Of a stretch of 64,000 nucleotides of DNA, positions 11,872 through 21,855 are shown piece by piece. The translations under genes were made by a program, and so were the position numbers. The notes beneath the pieces are model-generated. The model did no database searches. It saw nothing but the letters and a program-made list of their open reading frames with translations, and was not told the origin of the DNA. The first letter of the stretch is position 1. Each line of letters opens with the position of its first letter. The stretch comes from Heracleum sosnowskyi (Eukaryota > Streptophyta > Magnoliopsida > Apiales > Apiaceae): positions 24,261,001 through 24,325,000 of the forward strand of contig CM061240.1 in the NCBI GenBank assembly GCA_030848705.1. Reading direction: 5' to 3'.

Positions 11872-12806
11872 GGGTGAAAGTCCTTTATAACGCTTTTAGA
11901 CCGAACTGTGCCCAAAATATCAGTTAGCGCTGAAAGTGTCCAAAATATCATTTTGACTACGCATTTAGAGAATGCGTGGGAGTATACGCATTCAAAGAAT
12001 GCGAAGGTCGGATAATTTTGATACATACGCATCACTTGTATGCGAAGTGCCAGCTTGAATACCACAGTTTCCTGTAGGATACGCATTACAGGAATGCGTG
12101 TTATTCACGCATATAAACAATGCACATTCTTAGTTTTGTTTACTGATCCCTAAAAGATAATCACGTACACATACAGAACAAGCCCAACAAGCCCATCCAT
12201 ATACAATATATGCTTATGATCAACCTGAAACATCATCACTCTAGCTCCTTCCGATCAACATCACCACCTGCACACTCTTTCTATCCTTTCACCCATTGCA
12301 AAACCTAAAATTCTATACTAATCAGAAGTAACTAAAGCCTCAATCTCAAATCCCCAATTCAAAGCCTAGTTGCCTAACACCATACAAGCCAAGACATTCA
12401 TATAATGTTATTTGCATACATTACATAAATACGAAAATAGGAATTAAAACCATCTAAATTCTTAATCAAGAACACAAATCGAACAAAAACCCAAAATATG
12501 AAGCTTAAATTTTTTCAACAAAAATCGGGTAAAACACTACTCATCTTGTAAAGGATATTATGGGTATTCTAATTTTACAATCGGATTTATAATATCACTG
12601 TATGTTAAAAAGGTTGTGTGAAGAAGAAAGCGGGGATGTGTGTATATCACTGTATGTTATGACAGATAGATTGGTTATATTTAGAAGGGGAGCCCGTATA
12701 CGCATACTACAGATGCGAATTCATGTGGTTAAAAAGGACACTTTCACCGACAAACGGTATTTTGGGCAATTATGTATTAAAATAGTGATATATAGGGCAT
12801 TTTCTC
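11872..12806. mobile_element. Mutator-like MITE with 9-bp target duplication
   Basis: A 935-bp insertion flanked by the exact 9-bp repeat TAATCTAAA (11863-11871 and 12807-12815), the duplication size of Mutator-like elements. The ends form imperfect inverted repeats of about 70 bp. Both arms share GCCCAAAATA followed about 20 bp later by GTGAAAGTGTCC or CTGAAAGTGTCC. There is no transposase. The interior has a run of short hairpins built on TACGCAT...ATGCG. The short open frames on either strand carry no recognisable domain. Confidence 0.8.
11958..12124. repeat. Array of 20-bp mini-hairpins inside the MITE
   Basis: Four units of identical length read TACGCAT-N6-RATGCG plus one base at 11958-11977, 11985-12004, 12026-12045 and 12080-12099. 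A fifth, degenerate copy lies at 12107-12124. A sixth full unit lies near the other end, at 12699-12718. Each is a small palindrome with a loop of about six variable bases. They lie just inside the inverted termini, where transposase-binding subterminal repeats often occur. Confidence 0.75.
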
Positions 12807-12815
12807 TAATCTAAA

Positions 12816-13430
12816 TGAGATATGTTTAAAATAGTTATGTATTGACAAATTGAGGCGAACATTGTTTTAAAATATATTTTTTTCACTTTTAAAATTTTAA
12901 CATTTATTTTAAGTCATACATCACAGTTAATTTATATAATTAATTATAATATGCATATAAATAAATAAAAATTAGTTATTACAATTTTTATACTTGAAAT
13001 TATTAATATCATATTTAATATAAAATAGTAATCAAAGAAGTTGATTAGTAAATATTAATAAAGAATTTCGGCTTAAATTATATAGTATAGATTGGATAGC
13101 TACCCTCACATCTCTATGCAAATATCTTAAATTGCGAATTTTAACAATTAAATAATTAAAAACATAAACTATCAGTTAAATACGTAAAAATTATACATAT
13201 ACTCGTAATGCTTCCATATTAAGCGTGTTAGGTAATATTATGGTATTAAAATAGACGTTTTTATATTAAACAAATAGTATAATAAATTATGACCTTTAAA
13301 AATTACATAATCAAAAATATAAATTATAGATTCAAGTCGTAAATATTATACATATACTCATAATGCTTCCTCATTAAATGTGTTAGATCGTGGAGTGGTA
13401 TTAGAAGTTAATCTATAAAATAGATGATTA

Positions 13431-13485
<55 letters not shown>

Positions 13486-14683
13486 CTCATATTACAATCG
13501 GTGATCAAAATCTCGAAGTATATAAATATTATAAAGGATTTAATTATAGTTAGAAATAAAATAATGTTATTTAATAACCAAATTCTTAAAATATATAAAT
13601 ATAATAGTTAGTGGATTTAATTTTTTTTAATATAACCATTTAACACCAGAATTTTCTAATTACAATAGATAACATTAATTTTGCATAACTATCGTCACAT
13701 CTCGGTGTAAAAACCTTAAATTTTGACATTTAACAATTACATAATAAAAAATATAAATTATTGATTAAATTGGTAAAATCAATATATTGTAATGCTTCCT
13801 CCTTAAGAATGTTGGATAATATGGTGGTATTAAAATAAACGATTTTATATTAAACACGTAGTTGGTCAAAATCTCGAAATATATAAATATAATAAAGTAT
13901 TTAAATTCTAACTAAATATAAAATAATTTTAATTGATAACGAAAATTTTGAAATATATAAATTTAATAGTTCATGGATTTAAATTCTAATTTATAATAAA
14001 ATAAATTTTGAATTTTGATTGGTTAATCGTGTTGTATGCATAGTATAACCATCCTTGATTAATAAAATACAATAAATTACGGCCTTTAACAATGAACTAA
14101 TCAAAAATATTAATAATATGTTCAAGTCGTAAATATTATAAATATACTCATAATGCTTCCTCATTAACTCGTGGAGTGGTATTAGAAGTTTATCTATAAA
14201 AGAGATGATTCTATAATATATATTAAACGCATAGTACAATTGGTGATGAAAATCTCAAAGTATATAAATATTATAAAGGATTTAATTATAATTAGAAATA
14301 AAATAATGTTAATTAATAACTAAATTCTCAAAATATATAAATATAATAGTTAATGGAATTATTTTTTTTAATATAACCAATTATTATTAAAAAATAATCA
14401 AAAATATAAATTATCAATTAAATTCGTAAAATTTATACATATACTCACAAGTGTGTTGAGTAATGGGGTTGGTATTAAGGTAGACGATTTTATATTAAAG
14501 ACATATTACAATTGGCGATCAGAATATCGAAATATATAAATATAATAAAGGATGTAAATTTTAACTAAAAATTATATAACTTTAATTGATAACCAAAATT
14601 TTGAAATATAAAAATATAATAGTTATTGGATTTAAATTCTAATAAAATAATTTTTGACGTGTTGTATGGACAGTCTAACCACT
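12816..14683. repeat. Degenerate AT-rich tandem repeat block
   Basis: Several diverged units recur. One landmark, TAATGCTTCCTCATTAA or close variants followed by a GTGTTAG and GGTATTA stretch, appears near 13208, 13362, 13797 and 14150, with a truncated form near 14445. A second landmark, AATTTTGATTGGTTAATCG followed by GTTGTATG, appears near 14014 and, shortened, near 14650. A (TA)n microsatellite occupies about 13435-13482. No coding capacity. Element A inserted in the second type of unit, which resumes at 53934. Confidence 0.65.
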
Positions 14684-14688
14684 ATTGG

Positions 14689-14984
14689 TGTTAGATCAGG
14701 ATTCAATGATCGTCAGGATCTAGACTCAACTGATCAGGATTGTTGACGTCATCAGTATTGCATGGTCATCAGTATTTGCTCAAGCGTCAGTATCAGGATT
14801 ATCATCAGGATTTCTATATCAGGACTGGGATCAGGATTTCTTGAGAGAGTTTGTAAAAGTTTTATATCAGATTTAATAAAGCTGTTATTATTCTTTCATA
14901 TTTGTGATACATAATTTATTAAGTCGAGAATCTTATACAATTGTATTCAACCCCCCTTCTACAATTGTTATTTACTGGGCAACA
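14689..14984 (+). repeat. Element A 5' LTR, internally deleted
   Basis: 296 bp against 564 bp for the 3' LTR. Compared with the partner, about 268 bp are missing between the GGGATCAGGATT near 14835 and TTCTTGAGAGAG. The lost segment holds the probable TATA box (GTATATAAACA in the partner near 53697), so this LTR has probably lost its promoter. The motif ATCAGGATT or a variant recurs several times in the remaining U3. Confidence 0.88.
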
Positions 14985-14986
14985 AT

Positions 14987-14998
14987 TGGTATCAGAGC
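14987..14998 (+). other. Element A primer binding site (tRNA-iMet)
   Basis: TGGTATCAGAGC, two bases after the LTR, complementary to the 3' end of initiator methionine tRNA. This is the usual primer of plant copia elements. Confidence 0.9.
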
Positions 14999-15595
14999 AA
15001 ACTGATTTAAATTTGAATCAGATACGATCTAAGATGTCGACAACCAAGTATGAAAGCATGAAGATTCCCATCCTGAAGAAGTCTGAATATCCAACATGGA
15101 AGGTAAAGATGCTGATGTATCTGGAGGCTATGGATCCTGATTATCTGGACAGGATTCGTGATGGACCATTCATCCCTACAAGAATAATTGGTCAAACAGA
15201 TACGGTACCTGAACACTATGTGGTCAAGGCCAAGAGTGAATGGACTCCAGAAGAAAAGGCTCATGTACTCAGGGAGGCAAAGATAAAGAATATCCTACAC
15301 AATAGTCTTGATGCTGTCATGTCCAACAGAGTGATTGCATGCAAGTCTGCAAAAGAAATTTGGGATACTTTGGAAACTCAATGCCAGGGATCTGCATCTG
15401 TCAAGAAAAATAGAAGGCCTCTTTTGATTCAAGAATATGAACAATTCGATGCTAGACCTGATGAGAGCCTGACTGATTTATATGATAGATTTCTGACACT
15501 CCTGAACAATTTATTTTTAGTTGGCAAGGAATATGTTTCTGAAGATTAAAATATCAAGTTTCTGAGAGCTTTACCAGAAGAATGGGATACTCAAA

Positions 15596-16890
15596 TGTTA
15601 GGTCCTGATAAGTTTGTAGAAGGGGGGTTGAATACAAACTATACCGTTTTATCGAATTTGTCCTTTAAAAGATTTAACTGTTTAGAACAAATTAGTGCGG
15701 AATAAAAACTGAAACAATATTCAAGTTAAATAGAAACTCTATTAAACTTGAGGAGTGTTACAACTTTGATCACTGATTACAAAGAACTTAATAAAACAAA
15801 TCTAGAATAAATTCGACATGAATTTATCTATTTTTGTAATAAAAAGGATCGAATACTAAAAAGTAGTTCGATATAAAATCTAGGGATTATGATCCGCTAG
15901 AAAGCTAAAGCAGTACAAGTGAAATGATTCTTATGAATTTAATGATAAGAACTTGTCAAGAATTAAATCACTGGCCAGAAATTAGTGCTTTGCAGTTGAA
16001 GAATTTAAGAAGAGCTTTCAATGGAATGTTTGTTTTCTTATCTTCTGTATGTTCTCTTTTGTCAACTGCCTTGTTTTTCTTTATACAAACCACTTGTTCC
16101 TTTTCTTCACGCGCCAATCCACTGCAGAAAGTAATTGGAAGACTTTCTGGAAAACTAACAAATTTGCCTTGGAAGACTTTCGGGAAGACAAGGTTTGTAC
16201 TTAGAAGACAACCGGGAAGACAGTGGTTTGGCCTAGGAAGACAATCGGGAAGACAGCCTTGGTAGTCTTCCTAGTTCAAAGAACTAAGTCTTCCTAGTTC
16301 AATCCTAAGTCTTCCTAGTTCAAATATATTCTAATTTAAATAATTAACTAAATAAATTATGTATTAAATTAATTCTTTGCAGAATTAATTTAATAAATAA
16401 TATACTTAATAATATTAATTATTTATAAGAGAATAAATAGAATTAGTTGACTTCTTAATTAATTCCAGAATCACTAAAAACTTAGATAAATAACAAACAC
16501 AATAGTACGTTGACACTCGATGCACTGTCTGGTTCATGAGTGACTAACGACAATGTTTGTTCTTTATCTATTTGACTTTAAGCAGTGATTCACTTCCTTC
16601 TCATTCAAGAACTCCGTAATCAGTATCTTTTTCTGTCACCACTTGAAATCTCTGTCACTTTAATAAATCCACTGAGCTTGAATACTTCATTGAGGCTTGA
16701 TCAATAAATTGAGCTTCTTTCAATGTAGAATTACTTCAAGTCTGTAGATGACTTTAATCTTCATTCTTTGACAGATATAACCTTCTGAGATTCCTGTGAC
16801 ATTTGATTTTTATTATTTACTTATTACATCTTAATTAAAGTTGAGTAGAATCCTCGGTGTTTACAAATAGGACTAGACATATGCCTTTCA
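15596..16890 (-). repeat. Element B 3' LTR
   Basis: 1295 bp, TGAAAGGCATATG...CCTAACA on the minus strand. It is the downstream LTR for the element's orientation and is matched base for base by 27452-28746 except at 15771. The 113-codon plus-strand frame inside it is antisense to the element and appears identically in both LTRs. Confidence 0.95.
16136..16322. repeat. Cluster of GGAAGAC / GTCTTCC motifs in the B LTR
   Basis: About ten copies of GGAAGAC-type words in 190 bp: first seven in one orientation (several as CGGGAAGAC), then three in the opposite orientation as AGTCTTCCTAG. The arrangement can fold into a hairpin. The same motif recurs in the leader of the extra ORF (21140-21440), and the other LTR has the identical cluster at about 27992-28178. 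Confidence 0.8.
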
Positions 16891-16903
16891 ATCTCCCCCT
16901 ATT
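16891..16903 (-). other. Element B polypurine tract
   Basis: On the minus strand AATAGGGGGAGAT immediately precedes the 3' LTR. This is the plus-strand DNA primer site of retrotransposon reverse transcription. Confidence 0.85.
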
Positions 16904-17145
16904 TGTTTGTTAGACAATAACAACCAAATACCTCTAGAGGATAACTCAACTAAAACAAGAAAAGATAAGACTTTTAAGAGCCAAGCAAATAATAAAAAGT
17001 TCTGGATTAAATATAACAATTTCCAGATTCAAACAGTAACGATAAATACAAGATAGATGTTCCTCTAGACTGAACATATGAATACATTTATCCTATCTTG
17101 AATCACCTAAGCTCTAAACATTTAATATTTACAAACAGAGCTTCT

Positions 17146-19821
17146 TCAAATTTCAGACTCAATCATCTCTCCTTCTTCAAGTGCTTCAAGCAAATCCTTG
17201 TCCAGAACACGATCAGATTCAGAAGTAATGCCACTAGGTCTGACAGGTTGAGTTGTGACTTTCTTCAGCCTATTCTTCATTTGATGATATCTTTTGATAT
17301 TTGCTATGCAATAGTCTTGAATCAAATCAGCAACTTCTGTCTTCTCTTGTGTAGCAAATCCTGAAGTCCTCAACATGTTCTCCAAGTAGACAAGATGCTT
17401 GGCAGGAAAATCCTTCAGAGATATTGGATCCACACCACAAGTCTGAAGTGCCCTTCCTTTAAAAAATTTTACTTCATAAGGCACTTCCACCACTTGTGGA
17501 CTAGCTTTCATTGCAAAGTCTCTTAGCTGATCATGCAACAGCTCAGCTAATGGAGAAGTTCTTTTTACCTTGCACATGAAGACCCATAGTTCAGAGAGAG
17601 TTCTGCTTTCCAGAAGATTGAGAGACACTAAGAAAGTTCCCTCATTATGAGTATAAACATAGATCTTCAACTCCTCTCTAACTCTGTCATATCCAGTTGA
17701 GATCCTTGAAATCTCTGCATGAAGAGCTCTCATATATACTGTGTTGTCTGGATTGACCTTCTTGTATCTTTCCAACATGCTAAAAAACTTTCCATCATTA
17801 TCTGAACCTGTTGAATGTGAAAACATCTCTCTAGCTCTATCCCATTCTTCTCCAAGCTTCAGCCTCACATATAACTTCCTGTCCTTGACCTTTATATCAT
17901 GAAGCCGTTGCTTTTCTTGATGTTCAGCTTTTTGGATAACTAGATGCTTTGAAATGATGTCAGAAACTTTAGCATTCTCCTCCTCTCTTCTCTTTAGATC
18001 AGCTTTCTGTCTTAACAGCTCAGCTTCAAAGGCAGGATCCACTTCAGGTTCATCTTCCCAGTCAGCATAGTCAGCCTCTCCTTCAACCTCCACTTCACCA
18101 AAGATATCTTCAGGGTTTTCTTCAGATTCAATATTGTCAAAATCTCCCTGTTCACCTTGATAGTAGTCCGCATCAGAAAAAGTTAACCTCTGCTTTCCTT
18201 TGTCCTTTAAAGAACCAGAACCTCCAGCTTCTCCTCCTCTTTGTGTCTCCACATTCTCCCCCTTAGTTGAGGAATCCTCTACAGTTTGAGCTGTGGAAGC
18301 CCTAGGATTCACCTCAGATGTTCTCCTTATCTCTCCTCCATCTCCTCTTTCATCAGCATCATCCTCATCCTCATCATCTCCCTCAAAGAAAATTCTTTGC
18401 TCTTCAGTAGGTTGATGTGAATTCTTGATCATATTATACAAGTGCTTCATACCTTCATTCAGATGCTCCATTCCTCCTTCTATCTTGAAAAACCTTTCTT
18501 CATTAAACTTTTGATTTTCATCAGCTGTTTGCAGAATAAAGTCCACCTTGGTAGAAATGGCAGCTATCTCCCTGACACTCTCTGATATTTGAGCATTTGA
18601 CATTGTAAGATCAGAGATGTCTGAAGCCACTAGTACTTGAGATTGTTGGATTGAATTCAGCTTCGGGAGGAGATTATTCTTCAATCCTTGTAGGTCATCT
18701 TTCACAGTACCCAGCTGATTTGATACAGAGGTGGTAGATTGTGCAACCACTTGTGCTTTTAGAATTGTGTTTTCAGCCTGGGTCTCTTGCAACTTCTTTT
18801 GTAGATCAGCTAGCTGTTTTAACAAAGCAGTGTTTGTGTCAGTGTGTGCACTCACTTCAATTGCTCTCAGTGGTGTTTCACTCAACTCACGTGCTTGTGT
18901 TTCACTCGGTGTTTGACTCATATCTCTCACCACTAACTGTCTGTCTAGATTCTCAGTGGATGTACCTGCAGTAAAAATCACCCTAGCCCCTTCAAGAGAG
19001 GTCAGTGGTGGTGCAATGGGAGTTCGCGAATCCCAATCCCCAATGAATTCCAAATCAGATTGAATTTGAAACTGAATTGCTTCAGTGTTGGATTCATTAG
19101 GTTGCCTTCCACTTTCTCCAGTAAAAACTGCGAGTGGAAAATCCCTAAGGGGAGCCAGAGATGTTCCCTCTGGGAGGGGAGAAAATGATTCTATTTGAGT
19201 TGGCGAAGAATCAGATTTTCCCTCAGATGCCTGTGAAGGCACTTCTACCGTAACTATGGTAGGCACTGTTTCAAAGTCAAAAGTAAAGTGCTCTCCTGAC
19301 ATGGTGTCCTGAGTGTCATCTAGATGGATATCTTCTCCCATTGTGAGTAATGGGAGTGTGCTTGACTCAGTACAAGATGCCATGGCCCGATGGCGAATTT
19401 CAATAGATCCACCCTGTTGAGAGGATGTCTCCAGAGACTGTGTAGTGGCCATATCAATGTCCATATCCTTTTGAGAGGATACAGATGGGCTAACAGTTGT
19501 CTCCCTATAGGTTTTTCTTTTCTTCAAGGGTGGAGACAGAGCTGTGGGAACACTCATTTCAGCTATATCACTAACATTTCTTGAACTGGTTTGTACATTA
19601 GGCTCAGATTGTGTTTCAGGAGTGTTTGACTCTCTGTTTGGCTCTATGACCTGGGTCAGAGACTGTGGATCTACAATCTCTGGGTCAGCCCTAACAACCA
19701 CTTGGGTTTCAATTGAAGTACCAGAAGAAGAACCAAGGTTAGGAATAACTACCTGCAGTGGTACTGGATGTGGTTCGGGAACTTGTTCACCAAAGATAGG
19801 AAGATTAATGAATTGTCTCAT
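17146..19821 (-). CDS. Element B extra ORF, distal part (891 codons, coiled-coil, acidic)
   Basis: A large ORF downstream of pol in the same sense as the element. It is in the same frame as the 224-codon frame just upstream (19924-20598), separated by one TGA at 19924-19926 and 34 further sense codons, so the two are best read as one gene of about 1150 codons. Its first half is rich in Ser, Thr, Pro, Glu and Gln. A predicted coiled-coil lies around LLKQLADLQKKLQETQAEN, then an acidic run (GDDEDEDDADERGDGGE), then a charged helical region (LKRREEENAKV). No envelope signal peptide or transmembrane helix is evident, so calling it an envelope protein is not supported. Function unknown. Extra ORFs at this place are typical of Sirevirus-like elements. 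Confidence 0.75.
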   Translation of the reverse strand: MRQFINLPIFGEQVPEPHPVPLQVVIPNLGSSSGTSIETQVVVRADPEIVDPQSLTQVIEPNRESNTPETQSEPNVQTSSRNVSDIAEMSVPTALSPPLKKRKTYRETTVSPSVSSQKDMDIDMATTQSLETSSQQGGSIEIRHRAMASCTESSTLPLLTMGEDIHLDDTQDTMSGEHFTFDFETVPTIVTVEVPSQASEGKSDSSPTQIESFSPLPEGTSLAPLRDFPLAVFTGESGRQPNESNTEAIQFQIQSDLEFIGDWDSRTPIAPPLTSLEGARVIFTAGTSTENLDRQLVVRDMSQTPSETQARELSETPLRAIEVSAHTDTNTALLKQLADLQKKLQETQAENTILKAQVVAQSTTSVSNQLGTVKDDLQGLKNNLLPKLNSIQQSQVLVASDISDLTMSNAQISESVREIAAISTKVDFILQTADENQKFNEERFFKIEGGMEHLNEGMKHLYNMIKNSHQPTEEQRIFFEGDDEDEDDADERGDGGEIRRTSEVNPRASTAQTVEDSSTKGENVETQRGGEAGGSGSLKDKGKQRLTFSDADYYQGEQGDFDNIESEENPEDIFGEVEVEGEADYADWEDEPEVDPAFEAELLRQKADLKRREEENAKVSDIISKHLVIQKAEHQEKQRLHDIKVKDRKLYVRLKLGEEWDRAREMFSHSTGSDNDGKFFSMLERYKKVNPDNTVYMRALHAEISRISTGYDRVREELKIYVYTHNEGTFLVSLNLLESRTLSELWVFMCKVKRTSPLAELLHDQLRDFAMKASPQVVEVPYEVKFFKGRALQTCGVDPISLKDFPAKHLVYLENMLRTSGFATQEKTEVADLIQDYCIANIKRYHQMKNRLKKVTTQPVRPSGITSESDRVLDKDLLEALEEGEMIESEI

Positions 19822-19923
19822 GAATGGTGAAACAAGAACAGGTATGGTGGTAAATTTGGATGAGACATCAAGTCTAGTGTAGAATTTGGTGTCTGTGGTT
19901 GGAGAGGTTTCAAATCTAGCTTC

Positions 19924-20598
19924 TCAAAACAGTTCTACCTGCTCAGCAGTGAGAAGATGATTAATGATAAGAGTTAGAAAGCGAGGGTACCAACACCTTA
20001 CTTTCACACCATTATCAGAATCTCTCCTAGAGTGAGCAAGCCTGTTGAGCAAAAGGTTCCACAGAATCTCAGCAAAGTTCAATCTACGACCAAATACTAT
20101 AGCATAGGCAATGTATTGATTAAGACTGGTAATGCAATGAAAGTTTGTTTTTGTGCAGTTACCAAATACCCTAGCTATAGTATCAAAGAACAGATCCCAT
20201 TCCCTTACAACAAAAGTTTTTGACAATTTTACCATTTGAAAGGGACCCTGATAATGAATATTCACAAAGAACTGTGTTAACTCATCATCAGTGGGTAATG
20301 GATCAAACCTGTCCTTTGGAAAATGCAACACATCACAAAATAAATCAAAAGTAACTGTATATTGCTGATTGAGAATATTGAAAGTAAAAGATTTTGAATT
20401 GTCAGCAATAACAGCACTTGAACACAACATCCTTAATGGATCAATTTTCAGAAGTGCATTGGCACAAATAGCATAACTAACACAAGTATTGCTATTTAAA
20501 AATTGAATCCACGGTCTGAAACGTTCCACCTTACACCTAGCCGGATCAAAATACCCAACAAAATTATTTAAAACTAATTCAAAATTATTAGGATCCAT
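19924..20598 (-). CDS. Element B extra ORF, N-terminal domain (224 codons before a TGA)
   Basis: Begins MDPNNFELVLNNFVGYF and includes REWDLFFDTIARVF and YPRFLTLIINHLL. It is clearly homologous to the start of the extra ORF of element A (47049 on), which has REWNFFFDTISRCF and LIFNHFC. The layout (a folded region with a conserved tryptophan-phenylalanine segment and a following helix) resembles the domain that databases label putative plant transposon protein, often found with retrotransposons; that identity is from memory and unconfirmed. It stops at TGA (19924-19926), followed in frame by GAA GCT. In A the homology continues beyond the equivalent point without a counterpart stop there. So this TGA is either a fresh null mutation or a readthrough site. 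Confidence 0.72.
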   Translation of the reverse strand: MDPNNFELVLNNFVGYFDPARCKVERFRPWIQFLNSNTCVSYAICANALLKIDPLRMLCSSAVIADNSKSFTFNILNQQYTVTFDLFCDVLHFPKDRFDPLPTDDELTQFFVNIHYQGPFQMVKLSKTFVVREWDLFFDTIARVFGNCTKTNFHCITSLNQYIAYAIVFGRRLNFAEILWNLLLNRLAHSRRDSDNGVKVRCWYPRFLTLIINHLLTAEQVELF

Positions 20599-21103
20599 TT
20601 TAAATAAAACAAAAAGATTTTAATTAATTTAAATAAAAATAAAATTTTAGGGATTTTTAGAATTAATTAAAATTACAAAAATCCACAAAATTAAATTTTA
20701 TTAAAATTAATGAATTTGAACTTTTAGATCCTAACAAGTCGAACTTAAACTTTTTGAAAAACGGAAATGACTGGGCAAAAGATTCTCAAGAACACACACA
20801 GTACCAAGAACAGTTTTCAAATCACAGAATCACTTTGATCAGAAAAACACAAGTAAAAATCACTTAACAAATCACAAACAATCAAGTCGAATGAAATGAA
20901 AGAAAAACAGAATTTTTGACAGCACTTCGACTCAAAAAGGTTTGATTTTGAGAGAATAGAAATGATTTGCTAAGTAAACACTTGAGCAATGTTGCTTGAA
21001 GATCAGTGATTCTGCAAAACAAATTGAGAATTCGAAAGGGGGGTTTTGAAAAGCTGAAAAACTGCTAAGGCAATAATAAGAAAATGCGTATATACTGGTG
21101 TAT

Positions 21104-21114
21104 CTATATATATA
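21104..21114 (-). promoter_or_regulatory. TATA-like motif upstream of the element B extra ORF
   Basis: On the minus strand TATATATATAGATACAC. Element A has a closely similar TATATATATA followed by TAGATACAC at the equivalent place (46790-46814). Retention in two diverged families suggests function as an internal promoter; experimental evidence is lacking. Confidence 0.45.
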
Positions 21115-21139
21115 AGAAATAAACAAATAAAACTGAATT

Positions 21140-21440
21140 TAGAAGACTATCCAAACGTTTTTTAAGGAAAAAGACTTGGGAAGACAATCGGGAAGACTTA
21201 GAATAGTCTTCCCGGTAGTCTTCCTAGTACAAACCGGATTGTCTTCTAAATAATTAATAAAAGAAAAACAGAAAAAAAATAAACTAATAAACTTAAGTCT
21301 TCCCGATAGTCTTCCTAGTTCAAAGACTGGGAAGACTTCGAAAAAGACTTAAGATAAAAAGGAAAAAAACAAAAAACAAAAAAAACAAAAAGAAAATCTA
21401 CATTGTTTTCCCGGTAGTCTTCCTAGTGTAAAACTGGGAA
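21140..21440. repeat. GGGAAGAC / GTCTTCCC inverted repeats in the B leader
   Basis: About a dozen copies. At 21176-21229 two GGGAAGAC units are followed, after a short AT spacer, by two GTCTTCC(C) units, giving a strong hairpin. Further pairs occur at 21297-21345 and 21410-21440. The motif also fills part of both LTRs of this element. Confidence 0.75.
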
Positions 21441-21855
21441 GACTTACCAAAAAATTCAGAATAAAATCCGAATATTAAAAAAGAAAATGCTGAACAACTA
21501 AGAAAAATGCAAGAAAAATATATAAAATTCTAGAAAAATTCACAGAAAATTCCATAAATCCTAGAAAAATATGCAGAATATTAGAAATGCATAAAATTAA
21601 TATAAACTTGCAGAAAAATTCAAACAACAATATTTACAATCTGAAAAATATCTAAATAATTCTAAATAAAAATATTTTCAATAAAAATACATTTCTCCAC
21701 TAAAAAAATATGAGAAAAATATTTTTAAAGAAAATAAATTATTCAGAGTTATTTAAATACACAAGCAAGTAATATTAACAGAGAATTAGCAGCAAATATT
21801 AGTTAAATGACAAGAGAAAATGAATTTTGAAATAACAAACCTGACAGATATATTG

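Larger units (their letters stand above)
20599..21855 (-). other. Element B non-coding leader between pol and the extra ORF
   Basis: About 1.26 kb with no ORF of note. On the minus strand it runs from the pol stop through AT-rich sequence, then a cluster of GGGAAGAC/GTCTTCCC inverted repeats, a TATA-like motif (21104-21114) and a leader of about 500 bp with TTTTGCAG near 21020, before the ATG at 20598. It has the look of a promoter plus 5' UTR for a separate subgenomic transcript. Confidence 0.55.

Noticed and set aside
11958..12124. A CRISPR-like array
   Set aside because: Units are short palindromes at irregular spacing inside a plant transposon; no spacers of constant length.
14987..14998. 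tRNA gene fragment
   Set aside because: The TGGTATCAGAGC strings here, at 27437-27449 and at 37292-37307 are primer binding sites next to LTRs; no cloverleaf surrounds them.
15924..16265. 113-codon plus-strand frame, identical at 27780-28121
   Set aside because: It lies in the two LTRs of element B, antisense to the element. Duplication is explained by the LTR pair, not by a conserved gene.
17146..19821. Envelope protein annotation for the extra ORF
   Set aside because: No signal peptide, fusion-like segment or transmembrane helix seen; only the position matches.
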